From: CAVQLX01 sp963811605 | GTDB lineage: Bacteria > Desulfobacterota > Binatia > DP-6 | DNA: 64,000 bases | Assembly (NCBI GenBank): GCA_963811605.1 | Contig: CAWESA010000001.1 | Location: forward strand, 1-64,000 | Direction of reading: 5' to 3' | Notes under the pieces: model-generated | Seen by the model: only the letters and a program-made list of their open reading frames with translations | The model's database searches: none | What the model was told of the DNA's origin: nothing | Shown: piece after piece, positions 43,917 to 51,612 of the stretch | Numbering within the stretch: the first letter of the stretch is position 1 | Layout: the number at the start of each line of letters is the position of its first letter | Program-made: the position numbers and the translations under genes

Positions 43917-45377
43917 TCAGGGCAGCGGGTCCTGCCGGTCGAGGATGGGTGGTCCGGAGTCGATCTGGGTGCCACCGTGCGTATCGGTCGTATTCGTGCC
44001 GCCGGGGAAGGACAGGTCGGACTCGCCGGGAAGCCAGCCGGACGTCGGACACCGATCTTCCTCGTGGGTGGTGTCGTAGTAGCTCACGGCCTCGCCTTCC
44101 CGTGCGATACCGCAGCTCGTGCCGGCGAGCGGCGTGAGCTCGAGCGTGTCGGAGGGCGTCGCGCTCTCGACGTGGGAAATCTCGATGTAGGGATACGAGA
44201 ACGCGTCCGCGGTGGGGGGAGTGTGGTTCTCGTCCACGCCGCGATCGATCGAGCACCACCCGTCTTCGTCGGGCGCGCTGGTGATGTTGACCGTGTAGAG
44301 GAGGAGCCACTTGCCGGCGGGATTCCACAGCACGTTGTGGTCGGTGGTCCCATCCTGCCAGCCCAGGTTCAGGGTGAGGACGGCGAGGCCGCCGAGTTGC
44401 CGGTAGCCGGTGATCACCGCGTAGTGGTCGATGGTGCCTGCGAGCGGCGTCCCGTTGGACAGCTCGCCGGTGTAGACGGTCTCGTACCCCGTGCCGTTCC
44501 ACACCGGGAGGCTCGTGTCCATGGCGCGCCCGGAGTTGAACCCCATGATCACGGGACGGCCGGCCTCGAGCTCGTCCTTGATGAGATCGAGCCCGGCGCC
44601 GCCCGTGATCTCGTCGGCGCCGCCCGCGTTGCAGTCGTCGCAGACCTTCCAGTGATTCACGATGGCGTCGTAGCCGGCGTCCTCGATGTACTCGCGCAGC
44701 CCGGTGGTCATCTTGCCCATCAGCACGGCGTACTGCCCGCCGCCGAAGGGCACGCAGATGCCGCCGTTCAGGTAGTTGGCGCGCAGATCGCGGACCAGGG
44801 CCTGCCAGTCGTGCTCCTGCTCTGCGGGCCCGGAGCCGCTCCCGACCAGGAAGTCGTCCACGAGACGGCCGTAGCCGCGCTGCGCCCACCAGTACATCAG
44901 CATCCCCGCCGACACGGGCCCGCAGCCGACGGCGTTGGCGCTCACGAGGTTGCTGCCGCACATGTAGTTGAACTGCCAGAGGTCGGGGATGCCGGTGAGC
45001 ACGACGTCGTCGTACGGGCCGTGCTCGAACTCGGTCGTCTCGGCGAGGGCGGTGCAGTCGCACTCGCAGCGCACCAGGTAGTCGCAGTCGGGCCCGGTGG
45101 GGTCCTCCTGGCAGTCGACGAGCACGTCGATGTCGGCGCACTGCTGCTCCGTGCCGTCGCACGATGCCACGGACACCTCGTCGCCGCCGCGGTAGGTCTG
45201 GACGCACGAGCAGTCGTAGATGTTCCGCGGCTCCAGGTGCGTGCCCGAGGTGCCGAAGTCGGTCTGGTTGGCGACCTGGGCGCCGCCGCGGAATGCGCCG
45301 GCCGGCTCTATCCCTGCCAGCACGGCCGCCAGGCCGAGCAGGACCATCCCGCCCGGCGCTCGTTTCGTGGGTTGCAT
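43917..45377 (-). CDS. Secreted papain-fold (C39-like) cysteine peptidase
   Basis: 486 residues, exported. ATG 45377 has GGAGGAAA upstream; the signal peptide ends at about GIEPAGA. After a Cys-rich stretch (RNIYDCSCVQTYRGG; CDYLVRCECDCTALA) the peptidase domain shows ANAVGCGPVSAGMLMYWWAQ (nucleophile Cys in GCGPVS), AGRPVIMGFNSGRAM, TIDHYAVITGYRQLGGLAVL (catalytic His) and LTLNLGWQDGTTDHNVLWNP (Asn/Asp). This order is that of C39-like and C10/C47-type papain-fold proteases. The C-terminal 90 residues are acidic and rich in Thr, Ser and Pro. Probable extracellular protease; target unknown. Single gene with its own terminator. Confidence 0.8.
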   Translation of the reverse strand: MQPTKRAPGGMVLLGLAAVLAGIEPAGAFRGGAQVANQTDFGTSGTHLEPRNIYDCSCVQTYRGGDEVSVASCDGTEQQCADIDVLVDCQEDPTGPDCDYLVRCECDCTALAETTEFEHGPYDDVVLTGIPDLWQFNYMCGSNLVSANAVGCGPVSAGMLMYWWAQRGYGRLVDDFLVGSGSGPAEQEHDWQALVRDLRANYLNGGICVPFGGGQYAVLMGKMTTGLREYIEDAGYDAIVNHWKVCDDCNAGGADEITGGAGLDLIKDELEAGRPVIMGFNSGRAMDTSLPVWNGTGYETVYTGELSNGTPLAGTIDHYAVITGYRQLGGLAVLTLNLGWQDGTTDHNVLWNPAGKWLLLYTVNITSAPDEDGWCSIDRGVDENHTPPTADAFSYPYIEISHVESATPSDTLELTPLAGTSCGIAREGEAVSYYDTTHEEDRCPTSGWLPGESDLSFPGGTNTTDTHGGTQIDSGPPILDRQDPLP

Positions 45378-45940
45378 CGTCGTTTCCTCCCGATTTTTTC
45401 GGCCGCATCGTCCGGCCGTCGGGAAGGAGCGGAACGCAAGCCGCGTGCCCTCGACGAACGCGAGTCGCGTCGGAGAGTTGCGCGCGTCGACCGGGCGTGA
45501 GCCCGGCAGCACCATGTTGCGGCGGGCACGAGGTGTTGCGGCGGCGGTCCACGCACGAAGATCGCCCGCCGCTTCGCACGGCGGCGGAACGCCTCGCGGC
45601 CGGCAAGGTGCCGCGGGGCGCGTTCAGGTCGGTCTGCAAGCGGGTGCTGAAGCGGGTCGTCCCGTGATCCGCCGCCGCTGCACCTTCGGCGTCGGCAGGC
45701 CCGACTGCGCACCGGGCACGCCGTCGCAGGCGGCGGCGCATCGTCTCGTCCTGGGGCAGGCGGTCCCGTTCCTCCAGCGCCATCTCGCCGGACGTCGGGC
45801 GTGGAGCCGTCTGCTCCGTCCTGGTCGTGCGCCGTCCGGGGTGCACGTCCTCGCGCGCGTACGGCGCGCCGGGTCCTAGGCGCACGGCAGCGGTGGAAGT
45901 CGCTCCGGGCGCCTGCTAGCCAGGCCAGCCAGGAGGCACG
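45378..45940. other. Intergenic region between divergent genes
   Basis: 563 bp between the protease start (minus) and the EthD gene start (plus). ORFs exist on both strands but have composition and starts typical of chance frames in GC-rich DNA. It must hold promoters for both sides; none is clear enough to mark. Confidence 0.4.
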
Positions 45941-46312
45941 ATGGTCAAGCTGGTCTTCTGCTGCCGCCGCCTGTCGCATCTCTCGCGCGCCGAGTTCCAG
46001 CGCTACTGGCGCGAGACTCACGGTCCGCTCGTGCGACGTCACGCATCCGTGCTGCGCATCCGGCGCTACGTCCAGACCCATACCCTCGACACCCCGGTGA
46101 ATGCCGCCCTGGCGGAGAGCCGTGGCGGCCCGGAGGCGTTCGACGGCGTCGCCGAGCTGTGGTGGGACAGCGTGGACGATCTCGCGGCGGCGCCGGCGTC
46201 GGCCGAGGGGCGCGAGGCGTCGCTCGCGCTCTACGAGGACGAGCGGCGCTTCATCGACCACGCGCGCTCGCCGCTCTGGGTGTGCGAGGAGCATCCGGTG
46301 GTGTCGCCATGA
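45941..46312 (+). CDS. EthD-domain (dimeric ferredoxin-like) protein
   Basis: 123 residues. VKLVFCCRRLSHLSRAEFQR, YWRETHGPLVRRHA, LRIRRYVQTHTLDTP and PEAFDGVAELWWDSVDDLAA follow the EthD pattern (K..F...R..G.....F..YW...HGPL) of small dimeric alpha/beta-barrel proteins linked to ring or ether degradation. AGGAGGCACG precedes ATG 45941. Its TGA overlaps the next ATG (ATGA), so it is coupled to the FrnE-like gene. Exact function unknown. Confidence 0.88.
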   Translation: MVKLVFCCRRLSHLSRAEFQRYWRETHGPLVRRHASVLRIRRYVQTHTLDTPVNAALAESRGGPEAFDGVAELWWDSVDDLAAAPASAEGREASLALYEDERRFIDHARSPLWVCEEHPVVSP

Positions 46313-46929
46313 GCGGGGAGTCCGTGCGTCTCGTCGTGTGGTCCGACTATCTCTGTCCCTGGTGCTACGTCGCCGCCACGCGTCTCGAACGGCTGCGCCG
46401 CGAGCTCGCCGGCCGGCTGACGCTCGAGTGGCGCAGCTACCTGCTGCGACCGCATCCCGACCGCACGCGCACGCTGGACGACTTCCGCGCCTACACGCGG
46501 ACGTGGGCGCGCCCGGCCGCGGAGCCGGACGCGCCCGTCTTCCGGCAATGGGAGAGCGAGGCCGGGCCGCCGTCGCACAGCATGCCGCCGCACCTGGTGG
46601 CCAAGGCGGCGGCGCGCGTCGGCGCCGAGGCGTTCGAGCGCGTGCACGAGCGCTTGCTGCGGGCCTACTTCGGCGAGAACTGCGACATCACCGCCGCCGA
46701 CACGCTGGTCGCGCTGTGGGCCGAGGTCGGGCTGCCGGTCGCGGAGTTCAGCCGTGCCGGCGACCAGGCCCTGGTCGAGGCCGTGGTGCGCGAGCACAAC
46801 CAGGCCGTATCGCTCGGGCTGACCGGGGTGCCCGCGGTGCAGATGGACGGCAACGACATCCCGCTGCCGGGCGCGCTGCCGTACGAGAGCTATCGCCGGT
46901 GGGTCGAGCGCGCGCTGGAGGCGGGGTGA
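46309..46929 (+). CDS. DsbA-family oxidoreductase, FrnE-like
   Basis: 206 residues, cytoplasmic (no signal peptide). LVVWSDYLCPWCYVAATRLE holds the CPWC redox pair, followed by the inserted helical domain (LRAYFGENCDITAADTLVAL) and the cis-Pro loop GLTGVPAVQMDGNDIPLPGA. This is the FrnE/2-hydroxychromene isomerase-like branch of thioredoxin-fold proteins. ATG 46309 overlaps the EthD stop and its own stop overlaps the next GTG, so three genes are translated together. Confidence 0.9.
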   Translation: MSGESVRLVVWSDYLCPWCYVAATRLERLRRELAGRLTLEWRSYLLRPHPDRTRTLDDFRAYTRTWARPAAEPDAPVFRQWESEAGPPSHSMPPHLVAKAAARVGAEAFERVHERLLRAYFGENCDITAADTLVALWAEVGLPVAEFSRAGDQALVEAVVREHNQAVSLGLTGVPAVQMDGNDIPLPGALPYESYRRWVERALEAG

Positions 46930-47339
46930 GCCGCGTGCTGGAAGGAGGATGCTTCTGCGGCGCCGTGCGCTACCGCATGGGCGGTACGCCCTGGCACCTG
47001 ACGCACTGCCACTGCACGATGTGCCGGCGCCTCGGCGCGGCGGCGTTCGTGACCTGGGCGACGGTGCGCGCCGCGGACTTCACCATCGTGCGCGGCACAC
47101 CTGCGCGGCTGGCGTCGTCCGCGCGCGCCGAGCGCACGTTCTGCGGGCGGTGCGGCACGCCGCTCACCTTCCGGCTCGACGCCAGCCCGGACGAGATCGA
47201 CGTGACGGTGTGCAGCCTGGACGATCCCGGGGCGCTGGTCCCGGAGGACCACACGCAGACGGCGACGATGCTCGCCTGGGTCCGCCTCGCCGACGGCCTG
47301 CCGCGTCACGAGCACGAGCGACCGCCCGCGCGCGTGTGA
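46926..47339 (+). CDS. GFA family zinc protein (glutathione-dependent formaldehyde-activating-like)
   Basis: 137 residues. LEGGCFCGAVRYRMGG, LTHCHCTMCRRLGAAAFVTW and TFCGRCGTPLTFRLDAS carry all the Cys zinc ligands of the GFA/CENP-V fold (GGCxCGxVRY, CHCxxCRR, FCxxCGTPL). GTG 46926 overlaps the FrnE-like TGA. Actual chemistry of most GFA-fold proteins is unproven; zinc binding is well supported. Confidence 0.9.
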   Translation: MSRVLEGGCFCGAVRYRMGGTPWHLTHCHCTMCRRLGAAAFVTWATVRAADFTIVRGTPARLASSARAERTFCGRCGTPLTFRLDASPDEIDVTVCSLDDPGALVPEDHTQTATMLAWVRLADGLPRHEHERPPARV

Positions 47340-47346
47340 GCCGGCG

Positions 47347-47826
47347 TCACCGCCCGGCGAGGCGCTCGTCGACCGCCAGCTCGAGCGCTTCGAGGTGGCG
47401 GATCCAGTCCTCGGGCAGGGCGTGCTCGCGCGCGCCGTCGAGCAGGAGCCCGAGGTAGCGCGGCGACGGCTTGCGTCCGGCGACCGTCGTGGCGCTGTGG
47501 TAGGCGAAGGCGGGCAGGCGCGTGCCGTCGTCGGTGGTGACGCGCACGTCGAGGCGGCGATAGTAGCCGGCGTGCACGCCCTCGGTGCGGTCGAGGTGCT
47601 CGCACGCCCTCGGCTCGAGGAGATACAACGCCCCCCAGGTGGCGGCGGTGGGATCGGCGAGAAGGTTCGCCACGCCGCGCTCGCCGGGTCCGACGGGGAG
47701 ATCGAAGGTGAGCCGGTAGCCGTCGAGCCTGCCGCGCCGGCTCTCGAGGGGCGACATGCCGCGCCGCTCGACGAAGGTGGCGCGGCAGAGATTGCTGCCG
47801 TAGGCGAAGTACCAGAGCCCGTCCAC
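47347..47826 (-). CDS. Gamma-glutamylcyclotransferase-like protein
   Basis: 159 residues. WYFAYGSNLCRATFVERRGM is the YGSN glutamyl-binding loop; RGVANLLADPTAATWGALYL and LEPRACEHLDRTEGVHAGYY follow, with the general-base Glu in LDRTEG. Fits the GGCT/AIG2 family that cyclises gamma-glutamyl groups to 5-oxoproline. GTG start one base after the tag stop, so co-transcribed with tag. Confidence 0.88.
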   Translation of the reverse strand: MDGLWYFAYGSNLCRATFVERRGMSPLESRRGRLDGYRLTFDLPVGPGERGVANLLADPTAATWGALYLLEPRACEHLDRTEGVHAGYYRRLDVRVTTDDGTRLPAFAYHSATTVAGRKPSPRYLGLLLDGAREHALPEDWIRHLEALELAVDERLAGR

Positions 47827-47827
47827 G

Positions 47828-48409
47828 TCACCGTGCCCCGGCGAGCTGGCGGTATCGAAAGCAGTCGACGGTGTGGTCGTTCACCATGCCGGTCGCCTGC
47901 ATGAGGGCGTAGCAGATGGTCGGCCCGACGAAGCGGAAGCCCCGCCGCACGAGGTCGCGCGACATCGCCTCCGCTTCCGCCGTCCTCGCCGGCACGTCGC
48001 GCATGGATTGCCAGCGATTCTGCTTCGGCGCGCCCCCGACGAACGACCACAGGTGACGGTCGAGGCTGCCGGCCTCGCGCTGCAGGGCGAGGACGGCGCG
48101 GGCGTTGTCGATCGCCGCGGTGACCTTGAGCCGGTTGCGTACGATGCCCGGGTCGCCGAGCAAGCGCCGGACGTCGGCGGCCCCGAAGCGCGCCACGCGC
48201 CGCGGGTCGAAGCGCGCGAACACCCGCCGGTAGCGCGCCCGCTTGCCGAGGATCGTGCGCCAGCTGAGGCCGGCCTGCGCCCCTTCCAGCACCAGGAACT
48301 CGAAGAGGGCGCGGTCGTCGTGCTGGGGCACGCCCCACTCCTCGTCGTGGTAGGCGAGGTAGAGAGGATCGGTGTCGCCCGCCCACGCGCAGCGACGCTT
48401 CGCCGGCAT
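47828..48409 (-). CDS. tag: DNA-3-methyladenine glycosylase I
   Basis: 193 residues, full length for TagI, which removes 3-methyladenine from DNA in base excision repair. RRCAWAGDTDPLYLAYHDEE, WGVPQHDDRALFEFLVLEGA, QAGLSWRTILGKRARYRRVF (HhH-like region with substrate-binding Glu), FRFVGPTICYALMQATGMVN and NDHTVDCFRY. The zinc ligands (Cys near the start, His in YHDEEWG, His and Cys in NDHTVDC) are all present. ATG 48409. First of a two-gene unit. Confidence 0.96.
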   Translation of the reverse strand: MPAKRRCAWAGDTDPLYLAYHDEEWGVPQHDDRALFEFLVLEGAQAGLSWRTILGKRARYRRVFARFDPRRVARFGAADVRRLLGDPGIVRNRLKVTAAIDNARAVLALQREAGSLDRHLWSFVGGAPKQNRWQSMRDVPARTAEAEAMSRDLVRRGFRFVGPTICYALMQATGMVNDHTVDCFRYRQLAGAR

Positions 48410-48447
48410 GAAGGTCGTCTACCGGCGTCGCCCAGACGACGCCAGGG

Positions 48448-48867
48448 TCAGCCGGTCTGGTCGAGCTTGTAGGTGACCAGGGCCCGGGCGACGGCGCGGC
48501 CGTCGCGGCCGGAGACGGTGACCTCGCCGACCGAGATGGTGCCGCCGCGCTGCACCACCGTCGCCTCGGCGACCAGGTCCTGTCCGCGCGCCGGGGCGAG
48601 GAAATTCACCGTGAACCCGATGGTGGTGCCGCGTGGACCGCGCGCCAGATCGGCGCCGGTCCAGAACGCCGCCGTCGCGGCGATGTCGATCAGCGCCGAG
48701 ATCGCACCGCCGTGGACCAGATCACCCATGGTGGTGACCTCGGGGCGGTAGGGGAGGCCGACCCGGACGCGATCGGGCGCCACCTCCACGGTCTCGACGC
48801 CGAGGAGCGTGCCGAGCGGCGAGGCGACGATGGCATGGCGGACGACGTCCTCGTTGGGCGATCCCAC
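48448..48867 (-). CDS. PaaI-type thioesterase (hotdog fold)
   Basis: 139 residues. LPYRPEVTTMGDLVHGGAIS, ALIDIAATAAFWTGA and IGFTVNFLAPARGQDLVAEA follow the PaaI/4HBT pattern: the HGGxxxxLxDxA helix with catalytic Asp and the xxxTVxFLxPA strand. Hydrolyses acyl-CoA or aryl-CoA thioesters. GTG 48867. It lies eight bases after the molybdopterin oxidoreductase stop, likely the same transcript. Confidence 0.9.
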   Translation of the reverse strand: MGSPNEDVVRHAIVASPLGTLLGVETVEVAPDRVRVGLPYRPEVTTMGDLVHGGAISALIDIAATAAFWTGADLARGPRGTTIGFTVNFLAPARGQDLVAEATVVQRGGTISVGEVTVSGRDGRAVARALVTYKLDQTG

Positions 48868-48875
48868 GCGATGCC

Positions 48876-51053
48876 TCAGCTCGCCGCGGCGGCGGCCGGA
48901 GCCGGATCGACGCGGACGGGCATGCCGTTCAGGCGCGACATGCCGGCGAGGGGCTCGATGTCGCGCTCGTCCACCAGGGCGTTGCAGTTGGGGCCAGGGT
49001 CGCGAGTGGCCACCCGGTTGCGCGGCGAGTCGTGCCCCCAGCCGTGCGGCAAGCAGACCACGCCGGGCATCACCTCGTCGGTGACCCGCACCTCGACGTC
49101 GAGGGCCGCGACCCGGCTGCGGATCACGGCACGTCCGCCGTCGAGCAGACCGAGCCGCCGGGCGTCGTCGGGGTGGACGCGCAGGCGGCGGCAGCGGTCG
49201 CCCTGCATCAGCTTCGGGACGTTGTGCAGCCAGCTGTTGTTCGAGCGCGGATCACGCCGTCCGATGAGTCGCAGCGGGAACTCGACGGGGCCGGGCTCGG
49301 CGGCCTCGCGAGCCAGCCGCCCGAGCTCGCTCTCGATCTCCGGGCGGCGCAGGTGGATGCGGTGGTCGGGGGTGCGCACCTTGCGGGCGAGGACGCCGGT
49401 CGCCACCGCGCCGAGCCGGACGCCGTGCGGCGCCGCCGCGAGCTTCGCCAGACTGTAGCCGCTGCTCCAGGGCAGGAACCGGTCGCCGCGCGGGCCGAGC
49501 CGGATCATCGCGTCCATGATCCAGCGCGGCGAGAAGTCCCGGCCCACCAGCCGGAGCACGCCGCGGAGCGCCGTCGCGGGGCGGCTGTTCAGGAACGGGA
49601 CGCCCATCGCCTCCGACAGGAGCGAGAAGATCTCCCACTCCTGCTTGGCCTCTCCCTGCGGCGGGATCACGGGCTCGGTCCACTGGGCGTACGGCTCGGT
49701 CTGCAGCTGGGCGTGGAAGATGGGGAAGTCCTCGCGCTCGAGGAACGTCGTGGTGGGCAGGATGTAGTCGCAGCGCGCGGCGGTCTCGCTCAGGTAGAAG
49801 TCGAGCGCGACCGACAGCTCGAGCTGCTCCATCGCGTCGGCCAGGGCGCGTCCGTTGGGGATCGACAGCACCGGGTTGCCGGCCGTCACCACCAGCGCCT
49901 TGATCTGGCCCGGACCGGCCGTGGTGATCTCGTCGGCGAGGATGCCGCTCGGCAGCTCGCCGAGCAGCTCCGGGTAGCCGCCGATGCGGCTGCGGTGGCG
50001 GCCGTACTGGTCGCGGCCGAGCTTGTCGACGATGCCGACCATGTCGACGAGGGCGTCGGAGAACACCATCCCGCCTGGCCGGTCGAGATTGCCGGCCACC
50101 AGGTTCAGCACCTCGAGCGCCCAGGCGGCGAGCGTGCCGTAGCGACCGCACACCACACGCCCGAACACGCAGGCTCGCTCGGTGGTGGCCAGCTCGCGGG
50201 CGAGCCGCCGGATGGTGTCGGCGTCGATGCCGGTGCGGGCCGCCGCCTGCTCCGGGGTGTGCGGCTCGACCGCGGTGCGCAGCCACGCCAGGCCGTCGAC
50301 GTGCCGGGCGAGCACGGCGTCCGCCGCGAGCCCCTCGTCGAGGATGGTGCGGATCATGGCCAGGAAGAGGAAGGCGTCGCTCTCCGGCCGGATGAAGTGA
50401 TGCTCGGAGGCCAGCCGCGCCGTCTCGGTGCGGCGGGGATCGAGCACCACCAGGCGGCCGCCGCGCTCGCGGATCTCCTGCAGGCGGCGCTTCGCATCGA
50501 CCACGTGCATGAGCGTGCCCTGCGACACGACCGGATTCGTGCCGACGACGAGCGCCAGACGCGTGCGCGCCAGGTCGGGGACCGGCTGCAGGAAGCTCGC
50601 CCCGTAGAGGAACTTCGAGGCCAGGAAGTCGCCCAGGTTGTCCTGCGAGCCGGCGCCGTAGCTGTTGCGGCTGCCGACGGCGTCGATGAAGTTGCTCGAG
50701 AAGACGCGGTGGCTGTACGAGTAGCCCGCCGGGTTGCCCGTGTAGAGGGCGACCGCGTCGGGTCCGTGCTGTGCGCGGATGCGCTTCAAGCCGGCGCCGA
50801 TCTCCGTCACCGCCTGCTCCCAGGTGATCTGGCGCCACTCGGCGCCCTCGCGCTTCATGGGATGCAGGATGCGATCGGGATCGTGTGTCACCTGGTTGAA
50901 GGTGACGCCCTTGGGGCACGCGTAGCCGCGCGACAGCACGTGATCGGCGTCCGGCCGCAGCTTGGTGACGCGGCCGTCCTCCACCGTCGCGATCATGCCG
51001 CAATAGACCTCGCAGATGCGGCAGTACGTGACCTTCTCCTCGATCTGGGTCAT
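48876..51053 (-). CDS. Molybdopterin-dependent oxidoreductase (formate dehydrogenase-like)
   Basis: 725 residues, a single-subunit-length member of the DMSO reductase superfamily. N-terminal [4Fe-4S] motif TYCRICEVYCGMIATVEDGR with the fourth Cys in SRGYACPKGVTF; DPDRILHPMKREGAEWRQIT; YGAGSQDNLGDFLASKFLYG; LVVGTNPVVSQGTLMHVVDA; VLDPRRTETARLASEHHFIR; DRPGGMVF; ILPTTTFLEREDFPIF; and a C-terminal cofactor domain (SWLHNVPKLMQGDRCRRLRV). No Tat signal, so cytoplasmic, and no partner subunits beside it. Substrate unknown. It is followed by a thioesterase gene. ATG 51053, with AGGAGG just before. Confidence 0.92.
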   Translation of the reverse strand: MTQIEEKVTYCRICEVYCGMIATVEDGRVTKLRPDADHVLSRGYACPKGVTFNQVTHDPDRILHPMKREGAEWRQITWEQAVTEIGAGLKRIRAQHGPDAVALYTGNPAGYSYSHRVFSSNFIDAVGSRNSYGAGSQDNLGDFLASKFLYGASFLQPVPDLARTRLALVVGTNPVVSQGTLMHVVDAKRRLQEIRERGGRLVVLDPRRTETARLASEHHFIRPESDAFLFLAMIRTILDEGLAADAVLARHVDGLAWLRTAVEPHTPEQAAARTGIDADTIRRLARELATTERACVFGRVVCGRYGTLAAWALEVLNLVAGNLDRPGGMVFSDALVDMVGIVDKLGRDQYGRHRSRIGGYPELLGELPSGILADEITTAGPGQIKALVVTAGNPVLSIPNGRALADAMEQLELSVALDFYLSETAARCDYILPTTTFLEREDFPIFHAQLQTEPYAQWTEPVIPPQGEAKQEWEIFSLLSEAMGVPFLNSRPATALRGVLRLVGRDFSPRWIMDAMIRLGPRGDRFLPWSSGYSLAKLAAAPHGVRLGAVATGVLARKVRTPDHRIHLRRPEIESELGRLAREAAEPGPVEFPLRLIGRRDPRSNNSWLHNVPKLMQGDRCRRLRVHPDDARRLGLLDGGRAVIRSRVAALDVEVRVTDEVMPGVVCLPHGWGHDSPRNRVATRDPGPNCNALVDERDIEPLAGMSRLNGMPVRVDPAPAAAAAS

Positions 51054-51077
51054 GCGAGCTCCTCCTGCGTGCGTGTG

Positions 51078-51551
51078 TCAGGCGGCACGGCGGGGCGTCA
51101 GTCGCGCGCGCACCGCGGCCAGCCATCCGGCGGGGCGCGCCAGGATGGTGCCGACCAGCGGCAGGGCGTCGAAGTAGGCGATCCGCTCGCGGACGAGTCC
51201 GCGCTCGAGCCGGAAGCAATCGACGGCGTTCCAGGCGAGCGGCTTGCCGCCGAACGTCGCGTGTGCCGTCCACTCGATGAAGAGCGTCTCCGGCGTCCCG
51301 CTCCAGCGCCGTACGGTGATGCGGATGTCGGGGAGCAGCGCCTGCGTCCGCGTGAACCACTCCACCGCCGCGTCGACGCCGTGGACCGGCGCCGCCATGG
51401 GCTGGCGCAGGTCCACGTCGGGATGCATGAGAGCGCGGAAGCGTGGCGCGGTCGGCGCGCTCCAGAACTGGGCGAAGGCGCGCACGAAGCGCTCGGCCTC
51501 GCCGGACGATGCGGGCGCCGCGGGGATCGGAGTCGCCGCCATGCCTGGCAT
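51078..51551 (-). CDS. SnoaL-like / NTF2-fold protein
   Basis: 157 residues. ERFVRAFAQFWSAPTAPRFR, LMHPDVDLRQPMAAPVHGVD and AAVEWFTRTQALLPDIRITV, then LFIEWTAHATFGGKPLAWNA give the curved-sheet cone of SnoaL/NTF2-like proteins, which hold small hydrophobic ligands. Start between GTG 51557, ATG 51551 and ATG 51542 is unsure. Divergent from the MocR regulator with about 26 bases between starts and upstream of the molybdopterin gene on the same strand, so it and that gene are likely regulated together. Confidence 0.8.
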   Translation of the reverse strand: MPGMAATPIPAAPASSGEAERFVRAFAQFWSAPTAPRFRALMHPDVDLRQPMAAPVHGVDAAVEWFTRTQALLPDIRITVRRWSGTPETLFIEWTAHATFGGKPLAWNAVDCFRLERGLVRERIAYFDALPLVGTILARPAGWLAAVRARLTPRRAA

Positions 51552-51575
51552 GAACACGACTCGAGTGGTAATCGC

Positions 51576-51612
51576 AAATGGCCATTTCCCGTTCAGTCAC
51601 AATGGCCACTTT
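51576..51612 (+). promoter_or_regulatory. Candidate operator for the MocR regulator
   Basis: AAATGGCCATTT (51576-51587) is a perfect 12-bp palindrome, and AATGGCCACTTT at 51601-51612 repeats it with two changes, centre to centre 25 bp. Both lie at the divergent starts of the SnoaL-like gene and the MocR gene. MocR regulators typically bind direct repeats in such gaps. If so, ATG 51602 might be the true start of the regulator. Confidence 0.45.

Noticed and set aside
45164..45879. ORFs in the 45.4-45.9 kb gap
   Set aside because: No conserved motif, unlikely starts, and both overlap the protease gene in antisense. Left as intergenic.
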